Origin: Edolisoma coerulescens | Taxonomy: Eukaryota > Chordata > Aves > Passeriformes > Campephagidae | Direction of reading: 5' to 3' | DNA: 64,000 nt | Assembly: GCA_013397115.1 (NCBI GenBank) | Contig: VWZW01006278.1 | Location: 750,374 to 814,373, forward strand | Part shown: positions 26,701-40,985 of the stretch, one piece after another | How the letters are laid out: each line of letters opens with the position of its first letter | How positions within the stretch are numbered: position 1 is the first letter of the stretch | The notes under the pieces: model-generated | Database searches by the model: none | Seen by the model: the letters and a program-made list of their open reading frames with translations, nothing else | What the model was told of the DNA's origin: nothing | Made by a program: the position numbers and the translations under genes

Positions 26701-29700
26701 TACTCAGCAAGATGAGTAGGAGACATGAGCTCCAATAGCACTGACAGTGTGACAGACTCTCTCAGGTCTGGTCCATCAGAAGTTAAACATTTCCTGTCAC
26801 CAGACTACAGCATCAAGTTCCTAACTGAAATAATGTATAAACCTCTGAATTCTCACTACTTTGGGGAAATAAATATGAATAATTAGCACACATACTTTTA
26901 ATGATTGTCTGTATTTTTTTTCAGACAGTAAAAGGTAATTCTATGCATGGCTGCATTTTTTGAGAGTGCAATTAGACTATGTTATTTATAAGACAAGGGC
27001 ATTACTTGCTTAGATTTCTTCTATGCTTTAGAACTGGACTGGCATCTTCATAGCTAGCACCAAGATGCTGATGTTTAAAAGAAAAAACAAATCATGCCTC
27101 CCAAAGTCTCACAAACTTAAAGTACATCTGCAAACATCAGAAAATGTTTAGAAAGTTTGGGTAAACTCAAATTTCATGAGAATTGTTTATCCCTAATTTG
27201 CATGCATGAGTCATGTAATTGCCAATGAGTAACGAAATAGGGAAGCAGGTGGTAATGTCTGCACACTGGGTTATGAGTGGAGTGTTCTGAGGCAGGATGC
27301 TTTCCAGTCTGTAGGAGAGTTACTGGGAAATGTGACAGACCAGGTTCTTTCAGCTACTGGACAAACAGAATAGATCTGAAAAAGCAGTTTAACAGGCCAG
27401 CTAGAAAGCTACGTTAGAAAGTCTGTTATAAAAGAAAGATGATTTCTCAGATAAGAGATATGAAAGTCTCAAAAAATACAAAGCATTCTGAGGGCTCCTA
27501 TTCTAATCTAGCTCATCCAAAGATAAGAGAATAAGGAAGATCAGAGAGATATATTTGCAATGAGTAAAAATAAAAAGTCGCACCCTTTTTATTCTGCCCA
27601 ATGGCCTCATTAAAAACAACAAACCACCTTGTTATAAAACTGAAACCCACTGTCTGTGCTCTTCCACTCTGGCACAGGCTGTCGTATTGCGTGACATTTG
27701 CATATTCCCATCAAATTTAGGCTGCTCGCACATCTTTCTACTCAGCATCATACCACAAAAAGTAATGCTCTAAATATCCAGTAACACACCATCCTTTTGA
27801 CTAAAGACAGGAAAGGGAAAGAAAACCAGGTACGTATTCTTCAAAAATACTATTTTGGAAACTAACTATACAACTCTGTTGTATTTCTGAAATGTTTCTA
27901 ACCAGTGATTTGTATGTGCTGCTCTTTTGGCTGCTAAAAGAAAAAAAAGAAAAAAAAAAGAGACTAATGAGATGGAAGCTCAGCTTCTCCAGTTCAGCTC
28001 AGGATCAGTTCAGAAATTAACAGCACCATAGGAACTAGACATGGATACACATATGACATCGTTGTAAATCCTAGGGAAGGACTGCACAGTATTTAAAGTG
28101 TAAAATTCTTCACCTATCATAAACCAAGCAATCCTGTAGGCTTGCTGACAGCCACACCACATTTCAGATTACAATGGAAATAATTAAAGCTCTTTTTATT
28201 GCTGGGTCACTAAAGTAGAATAATGCAATTCAGTAGAAGCATTGCTAACTGTAGAAAGCATTCAGAAGTGCCCTGCCATTGAGATCAGTATTTCTGACTT
28301 GTCCATTTTGAAAGATGATAGCTCTGTACTGAAAGCTAAAGGCAAATGTTTTGTCATTGGCTTGTTGCATTACAAGCTCCATTTAGGACTAAACCATCCG
28401 TACAGTGACAGGAGAGAGAAACCATGTAAACCACTACAAACTTGAGAGTCATTGTGGGATCTCAACTGTGTATGTCTCATCCTCAATGAAAGAGAGTTTC
28501 CAAGCAGTAAAGTCTTTGAATGGACTTCAGAAAGTAACCTGCATAGGAAAAAAGTGAAATTCTCCAGTGGTTTGCTCTGAAAGCTGCAGTTTGTCTACCT
28601 GAACACTGAGTTTGAGGAGCTTTCTAAAAAGTGAGATCCATTTCATTGCAACTAGGAAGCAGAACTAGCTGGAAGAAAAGGCAGGAGGGATCTATTTAGA
28701 CCAAGGTTGCCAAGCAGAATGAGAAGTGAAGGTGAAGCAAGATCAATTAAAAATAATTTTCTTGTCTTCAGACTTTCAGTGCTCTGAAGTCTTTGAGAAA
28801 AAATGTCCCTAGGATTAAGAAATGCTTTGCCAAACATATTTTGTCATTATTACCTCAGTTCCAACCCAGGAACATACTGAAGTTTCTAGGCTTTCTGGTT
28901 GTGTCATGTCTTCCAGTGCGTCAGCAGATCAGTGCAAAGCAAATTAATTGCCTTGTACTTTGCTTTGTATCTTCTTATATCTCTTAATGAACATCTTAAC
29001 AAATCCAATTCATATCCAACAAAAAACAGCCTAACAAATTCTAGCATTTGTGAAATATCAAGTAGATTCGTGTGCTCACAGAACCCAGACCATATTTCTA
29101 GACTTACAAGTCTGAGCTACAAAAGAATCTGGATGAAATGAGAATTCATACAAACCACCAAATTACTAACCATCAGTGTTCAATAATCTGCTCTGAACCT
29201 GCATTTCCTGTATTTCTGATTCTTAATGGATAGAATTCTGTAAGTACACAAGGAGAAGCTATTGTAACTGTGTCTGCAGGAAGAGTGGCACTTGGCAAAT
29301 AAAACATTCCTTGAGACAAGGTGGTTGTAAAATTGCATACAGGCCTATAGCACTCTGCTCTTCAGTGCTGCTTAGAAACAGTTCTCTTTGGCTAAATTAA
29401 TTTCTTAATGACAATCAGTTGTGATACTTGTTTCTGGTTTCTGTTATATTCTGCAGATTTCCAATTTAGTGCCACTGAGATGCACACTTCCTGACCTTCA
29501 ATACATTAAGCTAATGTATTACCACATTAAAGTAATCAGATGACCACAGCACTTCCCACCATCTGCAATTTACTTTTACAGTGATGAGTGCAGAAGGCAT
29601 CATGTTTGTGTTGTCCAGTATAATAACAATCTCCTTGCTATGTAGCTTTTAGTTCATTATTATAATGCAGTCACACTTCCCGAAAAAAAAAAGAAGCTGG

Positions 29701-31239
29701 TGGCTATGAGAAAATTTTACTTGCTGAATACAAAAGCACGGTTAGCTTTTATGAAAAATGTGAATTTGACACATTAGGGAAAGGTGATATCTTTTATTAT
29801 ACAAGTGAACACAGTAAGGACAAACAGCCCAGGTTTGGGTACACAAGGCCAAGTGAGGGTTTTTTTCCCCCCCCAAAATTGCCTTATCTGTGTTCTTAGA
29901 CCACCATAACAACAACATCAATAATTTTCCCTATATGTGTATGCAAAACTGAAACCCTGGGGATCTCAAAATTCTTTGTAATTTTCCTCTGTGTTTTAGT
30001 GTTTATTCACCTTTACACCATAAACAATGCCTGCAGACATCTGGGCGCACAGCACCAGAATTGCATCACAAGAATTTGATACTTGATCACAAGTAAAGGA
30101 AGAAGTTTCCCTTCTTAGAACTAGCAGAAGGAATTAGGTTAGAATGCAATGACTACAAGAATTGAAAGCTTTGTATTTTTCCAGAAGTATGTATAAAGTC
30201 ACACAGCAGAGGAAATCCTAAAGAGGGCTCACTGCACGTCAGCAGCAAAACACAATCAAGTTCTAGCTCCAAGAGGCATCTGGACTTGGTCTGGGGGCAT
30301 GTGCTCCCTCCAGCCACGGAGGTGACGGAGCAATGCAAACAGAAAATGCATAATAAATCTGTATATGTTTTAAAACTTATAAACTTATCTTACAAGCTGG
30401 TTACATGATACATTCTCTTTGAAAATGTTATGGATAAACTTGTGCCAGCTACAGTCCATCAATTTTATGAAATGGTATTTAATGAATGCAGCAGATTCCC
30501 ATAGCATAACTACAGAACCATCATGAATAATGAACATAATAAAAGAAATACACCTCCAAGCACAGAACAAGCTACTGACTACATCACTTACAAAAAATAA
30601 AAAGAAAAAAGAGGGTGACTTAAAGAGTTATCTGCAAATATCATTCTGTAAACAAATTTGAATATAAAAGCCATACAGAGTTTTTATCCTTCAAATTTGT
30701 ATAAAGGATTTGTCATCGCTGAAATGACAATCCATTCAAAGTACAAAGGCAAGCGTGCTGAAGGCACCAGTTTGATTTACCAAAAATACCAGGAAATAGG
30801 GCAGAATACAGCTGAGCATAAATTCCTACAAAAAGTTATCCTCAAGTGAGTGATCACCAGGGAGCAAAATACTTGTGCCTCCACTTCATAGAGATATCAA
30901 GGAACAATAGTGCACTTATCACTAATCAGTATCATTGCCACTGTACTTCAGAAAATTGTATTTACAGAGGCTTATTGCTTCCTTTATTTTACTGTCCCCA
31001 AACATAAGACAAACTTAGATCAAAAATGGCCCTAAACTTCCCCTGAGCAGAAATAAAAATACACAAAAAATCCCCAAATTGCTTACCTCCCCATTCAGAC
31101 AACAGTTTGAAAATAAAACGAAATGTATTTCCCTGTGTTTTCCCAGTGTACTGCCTACTACATTCAGGCCAGTGTCACATATTGAAAGATCAGGTAGCTG
31201 ATAGTGTGATCACCTGACAGAGCTGGCACAAAGACAGCT
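14781..31239. other. Intergenic desert, no gene seen
   Basis: About 16 kb of AT-rich sequence without a supported gene. Open frames up to 140 codons occur (26288-26710 minus; 17271-17609 plus) but show no family resemblance. Simple sequence includes an A/T alternating tract at about 24737-24764 and an A-rich tract at about 27936-27961. A poly-T/poly-C run lies near 29860-29876. Other old repeats too diverged to see by eye are likely. Confidence 0.5.
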
Positions 31240-31730
31240 CTAAAGCCTGCATTTCCTACCCAGCTCAGGTCGTCTGCCTTGGGCCCTGCTCAGTCTGAGG
31301 CTGGAACAGGGCAGGCTGAGCCTGCACCTGCCAGCCCTGAGCCCTCTGGGCTCCGCTGCCGTCTTGCTGCTTCGAGCATCTCTCCGCCGCCCGCACGGCT
31401 CCTCATGGAAGCGGAATGTGAGCTCACAGCAAGGAGGAGGAGGAGGAAACAAACATCCCAAACAGGATTACAGCCTTCAAAATACTTTACAGATCGGGGA
31501 GAGGCAGCTCCCACAGGAGAGACTGGGTGAGAGCAGCCCTTAAACAAAGTCCATCCTGCATGTTAGCTGGGTACCCTCACCTTAGGGTCAATGTAAACAA
31601 CCCCAAGGGAGGGCAGGTGAAAGGAATCTGGGTTTATCTCCTCCCTCCTCTGAACAGGAGCTGTGCGTCAGTGGGAACCTGCCCTCCGGAAGCTCTGCCC
31701 ATCTGCATTATAACGTTATAAATAGCAATC
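31240..31730. promoter_or_regulatory. GC-rich patch with TATA-like box, possible promoter
   Basis: Local GC content is clearly raised compared with the flanks, and CpGs cluster at about 31355-31405. A (AGG)n stretch lies at 31432-31448. A donor-like GGGTGAGA sits at 31525, after an open plus-strand frame that starts with ATG at 31405. TATAACGTTATAAATAG, containing a TATA-box-like TATAAATA, occurs at about 31709-31725. No product is recognised on either strand. It may be a small promoter or first exon of a noncoding RNA, or just a GC-rich remnant. Confidence 0.25.
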
Positions 31731-34700
31731 CTTGGTATGTAAAAGATGCTCAACAAGTCAGTGAAGACTTACGCTGAAAAATGCTGGATCTAACTGCACT
31801 TCTTAATGATCATTAGTAAAAACTTGGCAAAAGCAGAAAAGGCACACGTATGGTCCCACGTCTGGTATGGAGTTTAAAAATCCAGAATCCAGAATTTTGT
31901 ACAGTGTGCTTACATCTCAGTTAATGAGTCTTTTGACTCAACTGGTGTGCGTGTACTTAGTGCCAAAAGTACACCTGCTCTGGATAGGGTAGTGTCACCT
32001 CCACTACAGACAGAAATGTTTTCAGCTGGCTATTGACATAGTAAGGGAAGAGAAACTGACTTTATTTGTCTGAAAGTTACTGTCTGCTACACATAAGAAT
32101 TATTTAGGAGAAGGTATGAACTTCTACCAGCAGGATAGAACAGGAAAAAAAATGGCAGAGAAGTGGAAGAAATATAAAGAGTAAAGTACTAAGTGAGTGA
32201 TGTGGATGTTAATTTGAACACAGAAATGTTGTTTAGATTTTTAGGATGACTAAGATGTGTTTTAAGGGATCTCAGAATTAATCAGAGGCTTATTCATGCA
32301 AAGCAGTTGTATGCATGGGACCCTGTATCAGCAACTCTGCTTCTCATTGTTTCTTTTTTAATGTTTCAGGAAGCCAATTAAAAAACCACAATTATAAGCA
32401 ATCTGGTTATGTCACTGCATTTCCTGGATGGTAAATCAGTAAAATGAGGCTTGGACTTTGTATAATTGTGCCCACAGATGTCTCCCTGAGGAACTGAAAT
32501 GTACATGTTAAAGATACATGGGGTTTTGTTTGGGTTCATTTGGAATGAAAAAGCACAGCCCTACTGTAAAGCATATTTGTGACACTGGGAAAAAAATAAA
32601 GTGGTTGTTGCCATCTGGCTCTTTCAAAATGATCCCTTCAGAGATCTGTCTCTGCCTATTTATACCATATCCATTGTCATCATATCTGACCGTCCTGTGA
32701 GACAGCACTCTGGGCAAGATGCATGTAGGATGATATTCTGAAAATTATGGAGATGGTTCTCAGTGAAAATCAGCATAGCAAGATCAATGAATGAAATACA
32801 TAGTTTATATCAATTGAGAATCTGCCCTCACGAATTAATCACCTGCTCTTAAAAGATTTTAGAAATACTCTTGTCATGGCTGTTCCGAGTGTGCTCATCC
32901 TGCCTCAGAGACTTGGGATAAGGGAAAATGGCTTTTTGCTTTCATCTTCTGATGAGCATTTCAATGTCTGTACAGACCTATCTCCTTCACACCAGTGTTC
33001 ATGGACCCTCTCTAAGTGTATTCACACACAAATAGACCTTACGTCAGAAAGGTTTATACTTTCACCTCTGAAATTCTCCATAAGGAGCAAGGCTAAGAGG
33101 AGCATGGAAGGGCACTGAAGAGAGAACAACTAAAGATAAATCCAATACAACTATTATAAGCTAACAGTGAGGTAGGCAGGCAGTGCTCGATATTTCATGT
33201 GCAATATTCAGGAACACAAACAGAGTATTGTGCCCTTCCCCTTTATAGAGCCATCTCTCCTTTTTTTCAAGGCAACAATTGCCTAAAAAGCCCTACCAAA
33301 ATTCATTTTCTGATTAAAAGCATTGTAGGCATCCACTCAAGGAACAAGGGTAATACCATGTGATTTGGCATCCCTTCACACCATTCAAACGTAAATTATT
33401 CACAGTAAAAAGTCCATGAGGAAGCCACAGAAATACTAATATCTTAACAACAAAGGTGTTAATAAAATACACTTACCTGAGCTGTGGGAGGGACCTGATT
33501 TCAAGAATTAAAAGTGGCCACATTCAGCCAATGAGTTGCTCCTTTCCTAATTTCATATTCCACCCAAATGATAAAACTGTCCAAAATATTTGACCAGCCA
33601 AGAGGAAAATCCCAAATGAAGTCCACAGAATTTCTGGGTACAGCAGAAGAAACACTGTAAACTTCAAACTGTACCATTAAGACTTACCAAAAACCCTCGA
33701 AAATCTGAAAAAATATTTAAAACTTAAAAAATGTTCAGAAATTCTGTTTTCTTATCAAAATCAGTCTAATATACAGCAGGGAGCAGAGACAGTTGCATTA
33801 CTTACATACTTCTCCAGAACCCCCTGAAAAGGAGTCTCCCATCTTTTAACTGTTTAATGATTTCTGAAAGCTTTCAAACTGGTTTTCCATCCAATATCAC
33901 AGACCTAGCATTACTGCTCCTTAAGCACGTAAAGACCCCATAAAAATTGCTAAGTTTTCAGATATGAAGGAGCATCTGCAGCAATCCCACATATGTGGCT
34001 TAATCCTGCTCCTATTTAACTCACCTGAGTGCAGCAGGGGGTAGCTCTGTGCTGCTTTAAGTTTCCACAACGTGCCCTAATCCCTGCTCACTGCTGGTCC
34101 AGCACCATGATCAGTTGTTTTGGGAAAACACTGCTGTGGAAAGCCTTACAAAGATACAGGAACCTGGAAGGACCAGTGGGAATTTTGTAATCTCACTGCA
34201 CACTTCCTGGACTCCACCTCATAGCGTATGGTCTGATTCTGAGGCACTACTTAGTGTAAAAAGGTATGAAATTTGAATCAAAATCAGTCATAAGATTCTC
34301 TCATAGTGGCAAATCCACTCAACCATATTTGAGGTAGGAAGTATTCCTAATTGATCCACCAGGAATTTCACTGTAACCACAGCTCCCAATAAAAAACCAA
34401 ACCAAAACAACCCAGTACAGAGAGTATGAAATAACAGTGACAGATTTTACAGGTGATCACCAGGTTAATGTTAAAATATTCACAGGAGCTACTCTTGCAA
34501 AGGCTGTGAAATGTGAATATTTGTCTGAGCCTGAATCCATACTACACAGCAAGTCTCTAGTACACTCATTTTTCTTCAGCATTTTGCTATGAATAACGCC
34601 TCTAGAGAGACCTGGTAGTTGATTCTTTCCCTACCTTTCAGCCACCTCTTAGAAGAGTTTCTACTTTTCACTCTTTAGGGATCACTTTTATATCTTTCTT

Positions 34701-37700
34701 CTAATCACATCTAGCTCCTTTGCTGGAGGTTGATTTTTCTTTCACATTTTTTCTTCAAGAAAAAATATCATTTTTCCAACTACAACCTTGTGTTCCTTTC
34801 TCTTCAAGTCACAGAATTATCATTCTGCAGCTCCCTCTAAAACACCCCTTCTATTTTATATAATTAATCATAGATCAAAATAGCAAAGAAGGTCTTTCTT
34901 AGTTTTTTAGTGTTTCTGATAACTGCATAAGGAGAAAAGGCTTGGTGCTTCGCCTGCATCCTAGCTGGATATTACTTGTATTTAGATCTTGAAAAACCAG
35001 AGTTTGAAATTAATTTTCATTAATATTTATTGAAAAAAGAGGACACATTTGAAATGATAATATTTAGATTCTCTTATGGTGCAATCGACCAGCTTGCAGA
35101 CAGAAGAAGAGAGGCTCAGAAAGAAATGACCTAAGATGCCTGTAGGACTCAAAATTCAGGCCAGATCATCCATTTGCCTTCAATGGAGCAATGCTGATGT
35201 ACTCCCCCACACAATCTGGCCTTGTTCTCTGTGGTACTGTTGCACCCAATACTTCTTTTTAACAGGTTTGCCTTTGTCCGATTCAAAGACTTTTTTTTTT
35301 TCATTTCTGATGCATCTCCTGCAGAAGAATAATAATTCCTGGAAACTCTTCCAGAGATGAATGTGCTGAAATTTCACTGTGTAGGGGCAAAATATTATAT
35401 TACATAATATTGAATTTTACTCTTATAGCAGAGATTTTCATCTGGAGATATTAGAGCCATCAAAATGTAATATTCCAACTTCTGTATTCAAGCATCAAGT
35501 ATTTAACTGTCAAATAAATGCACTTTCAGCTAGACAACTCAGGACCTCCAGTGATATTTGAAGCTCATCAGACAATTCTCAGGTTTTTTTTCCCTTGATT
35601 CCTTGGGTAAGTATTTCAAGCTAGACTGCATCTATGTATGAGCAACAGTCCTAAAGCAAAGCAGTGCATGCATCCCACACGCCCAGATAAAAGATCTTCA
35701 CAGGTTTATTGTCCAGCGTTCTGCAGTAACAGATGTGAATGGCAAACAAACTCCAGAAATCAGCAAGATCCTTCCATGTATGTGTCTATGCCTTCATTAA
35801 CATTGAAGTTGAACCCCTACAGAGATGACAGGACATTTTTGCATGGCATCCTCCTGGCCCCTTGCCAAACAGCCCTGTATTAGCATTGGCACTGAGGTGT
35901 TATTTACGTAATCAGTTGACGGCAGCACGAGTGCTTGTCTGAGAGGGCTGCACTTACACTAGAACATATTTTCTGAAATCGCATCTTCTTCATTAACTTT
36001 TAAACATTTAACTAATTAGATTTCACTTCGTGAAATGGACACTAAGTAGGATGGCTTTTATCCTGGCTCCTACTCAGAGAAAAATTATGGGATTGTGAGC
36101 AGCAAATGTTAATTGAATATACAGCAGTAGCTGAGTTCTGCTGCTGCCCTTCTCTTCCTGCTGCCCTTTTCGGGACTGAAGGCTGCCATTATTGTTTCAT
36201 TCCTCTGACCTCTTATAAGGGCACCACAGAAAGGTCAGGCTGCTCTTTTCTTTCCTCTCCTCCACGTTAGCTGGCAGTCCAGACCTCTCCAAATCTCTTC
36301 CCACAGTTTTCTGTCACATAATGTCTCCCTGCATACTTTGCTTCTAACCTTACCTCTGATTTATTTTCTAGTACTAATACATAAAGTACAGGCACCTCCA
36401 GTTCTCCAGGTACCAAGACAACCTCTTAAAAAACAAATGACTGACACCTGTCATATGATCAAATAGAAATAAGAAAGACATGTAAAACAAAATGTGATAA
36501 AACCCTCCAACCATTTCACCAAAATTCTCTTGCTGTCTCCCCTCAGCCCATCTGTGTCTGTGACCAAAGCGGAAACCAGCAATCTGCCTCACAACTGGTC
36601 TTGAAAGTTAGCAAAGATGTCCACAGGAATAGTAAATCACTGCCTCCGTCTTCCCACTTGAATTTGTGTAAGCCTAATGTCCCAATGCAAACAAAGCTCA
36701 TGTGATCACAGACACACTGCTTGTTTGCATGCCTGTCTACCTCCATTAGGTAACTTTGGATTTCACTGGGTAATTTAAAACTAATTTCACAGAAAAACAA
36801 AGGTCTCAAATACAGGCATGAGTTTCATGAAGCTCAGCAGCCAGATAATAGAAGAGAGTCCCTACTAGAACTTTAAATGAAGGAAAGGCAGGAGCAGGTT
36901 AAATTGTCGCTTTTTTGTTCAGTTTGCTCAGAGGGAGGAAGCAGCAAACAGTGAGTGAGTACACATTTATTAACTGGACCAGATGTCTACACATAACTTA
37001 AAATTAGCCAAAGCATGTTTTCTTTGGACTACCAGACAGGACAGAAGGGAGTAGAGAATATGTGAAGGAGCTCTGAAGCCACCTTCAGTTACTGCAGTAG
37101 AAAATCTGTCTGGGAATAGACATGGGATAGGCAAGAGAGGCATAGGGGCAGTGTGGAAAAAGACAGAGGGCATAGGGGTATCGCAGTGTATTAAGGTTTT
37201 TAAGGGACATGGGGAATGTGGAGCAAAATCAATGGAGAAATGCAGACTATTAAGGACAAATCCATTGCTAACCAGACTTCATTACTCCCAGAACTAGTAA
37301 TAGGGCTATGGCTTATATCCCTTCACTGAAAATAAGTAGAGCAACCATATCAGACAGAACTTCTCCTAAGGATTCACTCAGTTTTTTTAGCTTTCTAGAT
37401 CAAAGAAAAAGCTTCAAATGAATCTAGGAGACAATGGCATGAATGGCCTTATGGGGTAACAAGAAACTTCAGCTCTTATTGACATCAGTGACATGAGATC
37501 AATTAATGCAGTCACATAACCTTCAAAAGCTCAGGCAAGTCTAGTTAATTCCCTATAAATGAATGTATCAGCACTTGCTCTGTTCAGGTGTCAACATTTT
37601 TAGGTTGAGATAATATACTGGTAAAAAACTTTACTGTGTTGTCTTTCCAAATAGCCTGACTGCAGTATTCGTGCTGTTCCTTGAAACTGTAGGGTTTCCA

Positions 37701-40649
37701 GAGAACCCCTGGCCAGGCCAAACACAGGCATTTGTAAAATTGTCCATAGAAATCTCTGCATATGGAATCAGGCTGATCCTGAACAGCAAAGGCACTGTCT
37801 TTATTAATTCAAACGTTTTCTTATTAAGAGATTTTAGTACTCTCATTAACATTAACAGCACAAGAGCAATACCTTGTTAAGAGGAAATACAGTAGTGGAA
37901 GGAAGAATGCTCCAGAGAGGAAGGTTTTCATGAGGCTTAAAGATCTTTCACACAGGATACAAATGAGAGAGACTTCTGTGTCTCAGAAAAGTTACCTCTC
38001 TGCCCACAGGAGAAACATGTCTGAGTCAATTAAATATTGCCCCGAGGCTTGATTTCTATAACCAATGAGTTGGATGTTAACCATTCCTTACATATTACAA
38101 ATTATGAATGTAATAATTTTTCATAACTTGGATGTGAGTAGCTCTGATTTGGAAAATCCAAAGCAAACATCATATATGGATTTCCCAACATCTGAATACA
38201 ACTGGTAAATTTGTTCAACAGAAATAAGTAAATTTTGAATAAAATTCAGGAAAAATGATAGATTCCTTACTTGTTCAACTCCCAGTTCACATGCATTATC
38301 CAGCAAAACATTATTGAGTTAAATTACGCAAGGAAATTTGAATCACCAAAGTCAGAAGACAAGCCTAATCTATCCTGAATCATCTTTTTGTTCCCAGAAG
38401 TTTTAAACCTTTAATATTGAGAAAAAAAAAGTAAACCAAACAGCAGGTATACTGGGGCCTGATGACACCTGATCTAGTACCTGTTGTGCCCCATCAAATA
38501 TGACTCTAGGCATACTCAAAGGTGGGGCAGGGGAGGAATAAAACGGATTTTTTCACGTATTCATAGCGAACACCTTTTATCAAGCTAGCATGTAGACTGA
38601 TCACGGGAAGAGAGTTTAAACACTCGGTGACTTGTCACACTGGAGCCTTCAACTGTTTGAAACAGTAGATTATTTTCAGGCAGTTTCTGCTCTTCAATTA
38701 TGCATTCTTCTTTTGTGATGCATATAATCAGTCACCATATTCACAAACTCAAGATTTCCCAGTGGGACAAGTTTTAAGGATAGGACTTCTATTGCTTTCC
38801 TGCCTTGTCAAAATGGTGGCAAGCAGCACAGGCTTTCAGCAACAAATATCTTAGGAAATATCCTAAGATAGCAATCCTGTGTTCCAGACAGAAAACTGTT
38901 TTGGGGGCTATCAAATTCCAGAGCAAAAGTGTAATATGTGTCAAAAAAAAATTATGCAAAATAATGAACCTCAGGTTCTATTGTTCATGCATTATCAACA
39001 TTGTCAGCAATTTTGGTGACCAAAGCAGGAACAGGGCACCTGTACACCAAAACCTGTAACCAGGACTGAAAACTCCTCTTCCAAGTATGAAAAGAACCTG
39101 TTCTCAGTCAGGAGGAATGGGCAGTGTTGCAGTTGTCCTTTGTGGTACCTGCATATCCCAGCCTGTGACAGCCCATCAGCACCAGCTGCAGACACAGCAA
39201 TGGTCACACACCTCCTCTGGCAAACAACTGACCTTGGTGCCTGCACACACCTTCTTTTGACCCTCACAAATCCTTTCCATTTTATATTAAATAAAAAGGA
39301 GACATGTACAGGAAGTCCACCTAGATTTGCCCCATATATCCCACCAGGAGCTTAAATTCTTTTGATATATTAAAACCAGAACTACATTAAGTTACTGAGA
39401 GACTGAAACATAATTCTTGATCTGGAGATGCACAGTACTGGAGGCCCAGGCAGTTTGGGAATGTGAGGGCAAATCATGGGCTCTTAACTTGCTGGATGCA
39501 GTCAAAACAGTATCTAAGATTTCAAACCTTACAAATCTTAAGGGAAAAGAATACCAAAATGCAGATCCAAGCTTTATCTGTTCATTCCCCTCTATTAATA
39601 TTGTGTGGGGATATTCCCACAGGATGAGGAGCACGTCAAAGATGGGCTATCTCTGCTTATGCATCATTGCCCAGAGGAGAAGGCTATCAACACAGTTTTT
39701 ACATTTCAAATCTTTGTTTTGCTTAACATCAAAGTTATTTCTAGAGCCCCGTTGTGAGAATCAAGATGTCATTACTCTGTATGTTGACAGGGAGTTGGTG
39801 AACAGCCTGATTCTGGCCTGAAGATTTTTCCCTTCCCAGACAAGCTATATGCAGCGAACTTCGACAGTAACATTTCATGCAATTCTCTTTGATTAGAAAT
39901 GCTCTCAGAAAACAGTCCATTAAACTGAATGAAAGGTCAAGGTTCCATTTGTGTAATTATGTTGTTTTCAAGAGAGATCAGAGAGAACTATGGCAACATA
40001 TTGTGGATTAGTATCTGCCACCATATGGCACTTCAAAATGACAAATAGAAACAATGCATATACTTTGTTAAAGAAGCAAATTGTAACCCATTTTAGAAAC
40101 TGTTTTACAAAATCAAGCCTTGGTATTAAAGACTAGAAACCTGGGGATACTCTCTTCTATTGCTGTTCAGATAGAGAAATATACAAGACCAACACCTGGG
40201 AAATTCTTATTTAACTTCTGATTATTTTAGATTCTTTTCATTTGTACTATCTAAGAAATCTTTATAGTATCTCTATGCCTAAGGAAACATTTGAGTTGAT
40301 TAAATATAAGCTTAAAAGGCAAAGCAAAGTCACCCAAGTACAAAGGTTTTGTAGTTAGCCCTATTAAAATAACAGGAAAAAAACCCCATGAAATTTAAAT
40401 GGGACAGAGTTATCATACCAGGACTGCTGACAGAAAACAAAACCAAAACAAGTTGGTCCTCCTCCTCACTGCTTCCCCTTCCTACACATCGTGAGATAGG
40501 CTTAAAAATTAAGAATACAAAAAGAAAAAAAAGAATTTATATTTTTATTTCCTTACGCTTTTGAACTCCTGAAATGTACACCGGTCTGTTCTGAGGTTTT
40601 CTTGCAAGATGAACTGCGGGGTTTTTGGAGGTTGGGGTTATTTGTTTGG
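31731..40649. other. Intergenic, no gene seen
   Basis: No supported gene or clear transposon. A stretch at about 35095-35170 faintly resembles the reverse complement of a MIR SINE (gaggctcagaaagaaatgac), too weak to call. Open frames up to 134 codons (39417-39821 plus) look random. Confidence 0.5.
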
Positions 40650-40683
40650 GTTTTTTCATTTTAAACAGAGTTCTCAAAAGGAC
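40650..40683 (+). repeat. 34-bp direct repeat abutting assembly gap, copy 1
   Basis: These 34 bases immediately left of the single N at 40684 are repeated exactly at 43553-43586, immediately right of another single N. The pattern is that of overlapping contig ends, not of a biological repeat. Confidence 0.85.
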
Positions 40684-40684
40684 N
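40684..40684. other. Assembly gap (single N)
   Basis: One N separates AT-rich sequence ending at 40683 from the very GC-rich island starting at 40685. The real gap size is unknown and GC-rich sequence is probably missing here. Confidence 0.9.
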
Positions 40685-40985
40685 AGAGCAGCTTCTGCCG
40701 TGCCCGGCCTGCAGCGCACTCGCCGCAGCCCCCGGGCACCGCCGGGCCCAGGGCCGTGCCCGCCACCGGCACCGGGGTCTGCCCGGCTGCCAGGGACCCT
40801 CTGCCCCCGCAGCAGCGCCCCGGCAGGGCGGGGTCCCTCGGCTCCGCGGGCAGCCCCGCTCTCCGTCCGGGGAGTGCCCGGCCCAAGGCCCACGGACCGG
40901 CCCGGGGCAGCCAGCGCGGGGCAGCTGCCTCCCGACTCAGCCCTCGCTGCTTCAGCCTCCCCGCAGCGAGCGGGATGAAGTAACT
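40685..40985. promoter_or_regulatory. CpG island, probable promoter
   Basis: About 300 bases of very GC-rich, CpG-dense sequence in a window that is otherwise AT-rich and CpG-poor. It contains an Sp1/KLF-type GGGCGGGG at about 40826-40833 and many CCCGG blocks; there is no TATA box. Open frames run through it on both strands, but they are low-complexity Gly/Ala/Arg/Pro readings expected of GC-rich DNA. The left side is cut by the gap at 40684. By mammalian gene order it could be the start of ST6GALNAC5, which would be transcribed leftward from here, but no ST6GALNAC5 peptide is visible. A noncoding RNA promoter is an alternative. Confidence 0.6.

Noticed and set aside
26288..26710. 140-codon minus-strand open frame
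   Set aside because: Three other frames in the same interval are also open, and no protein family is recognisable.
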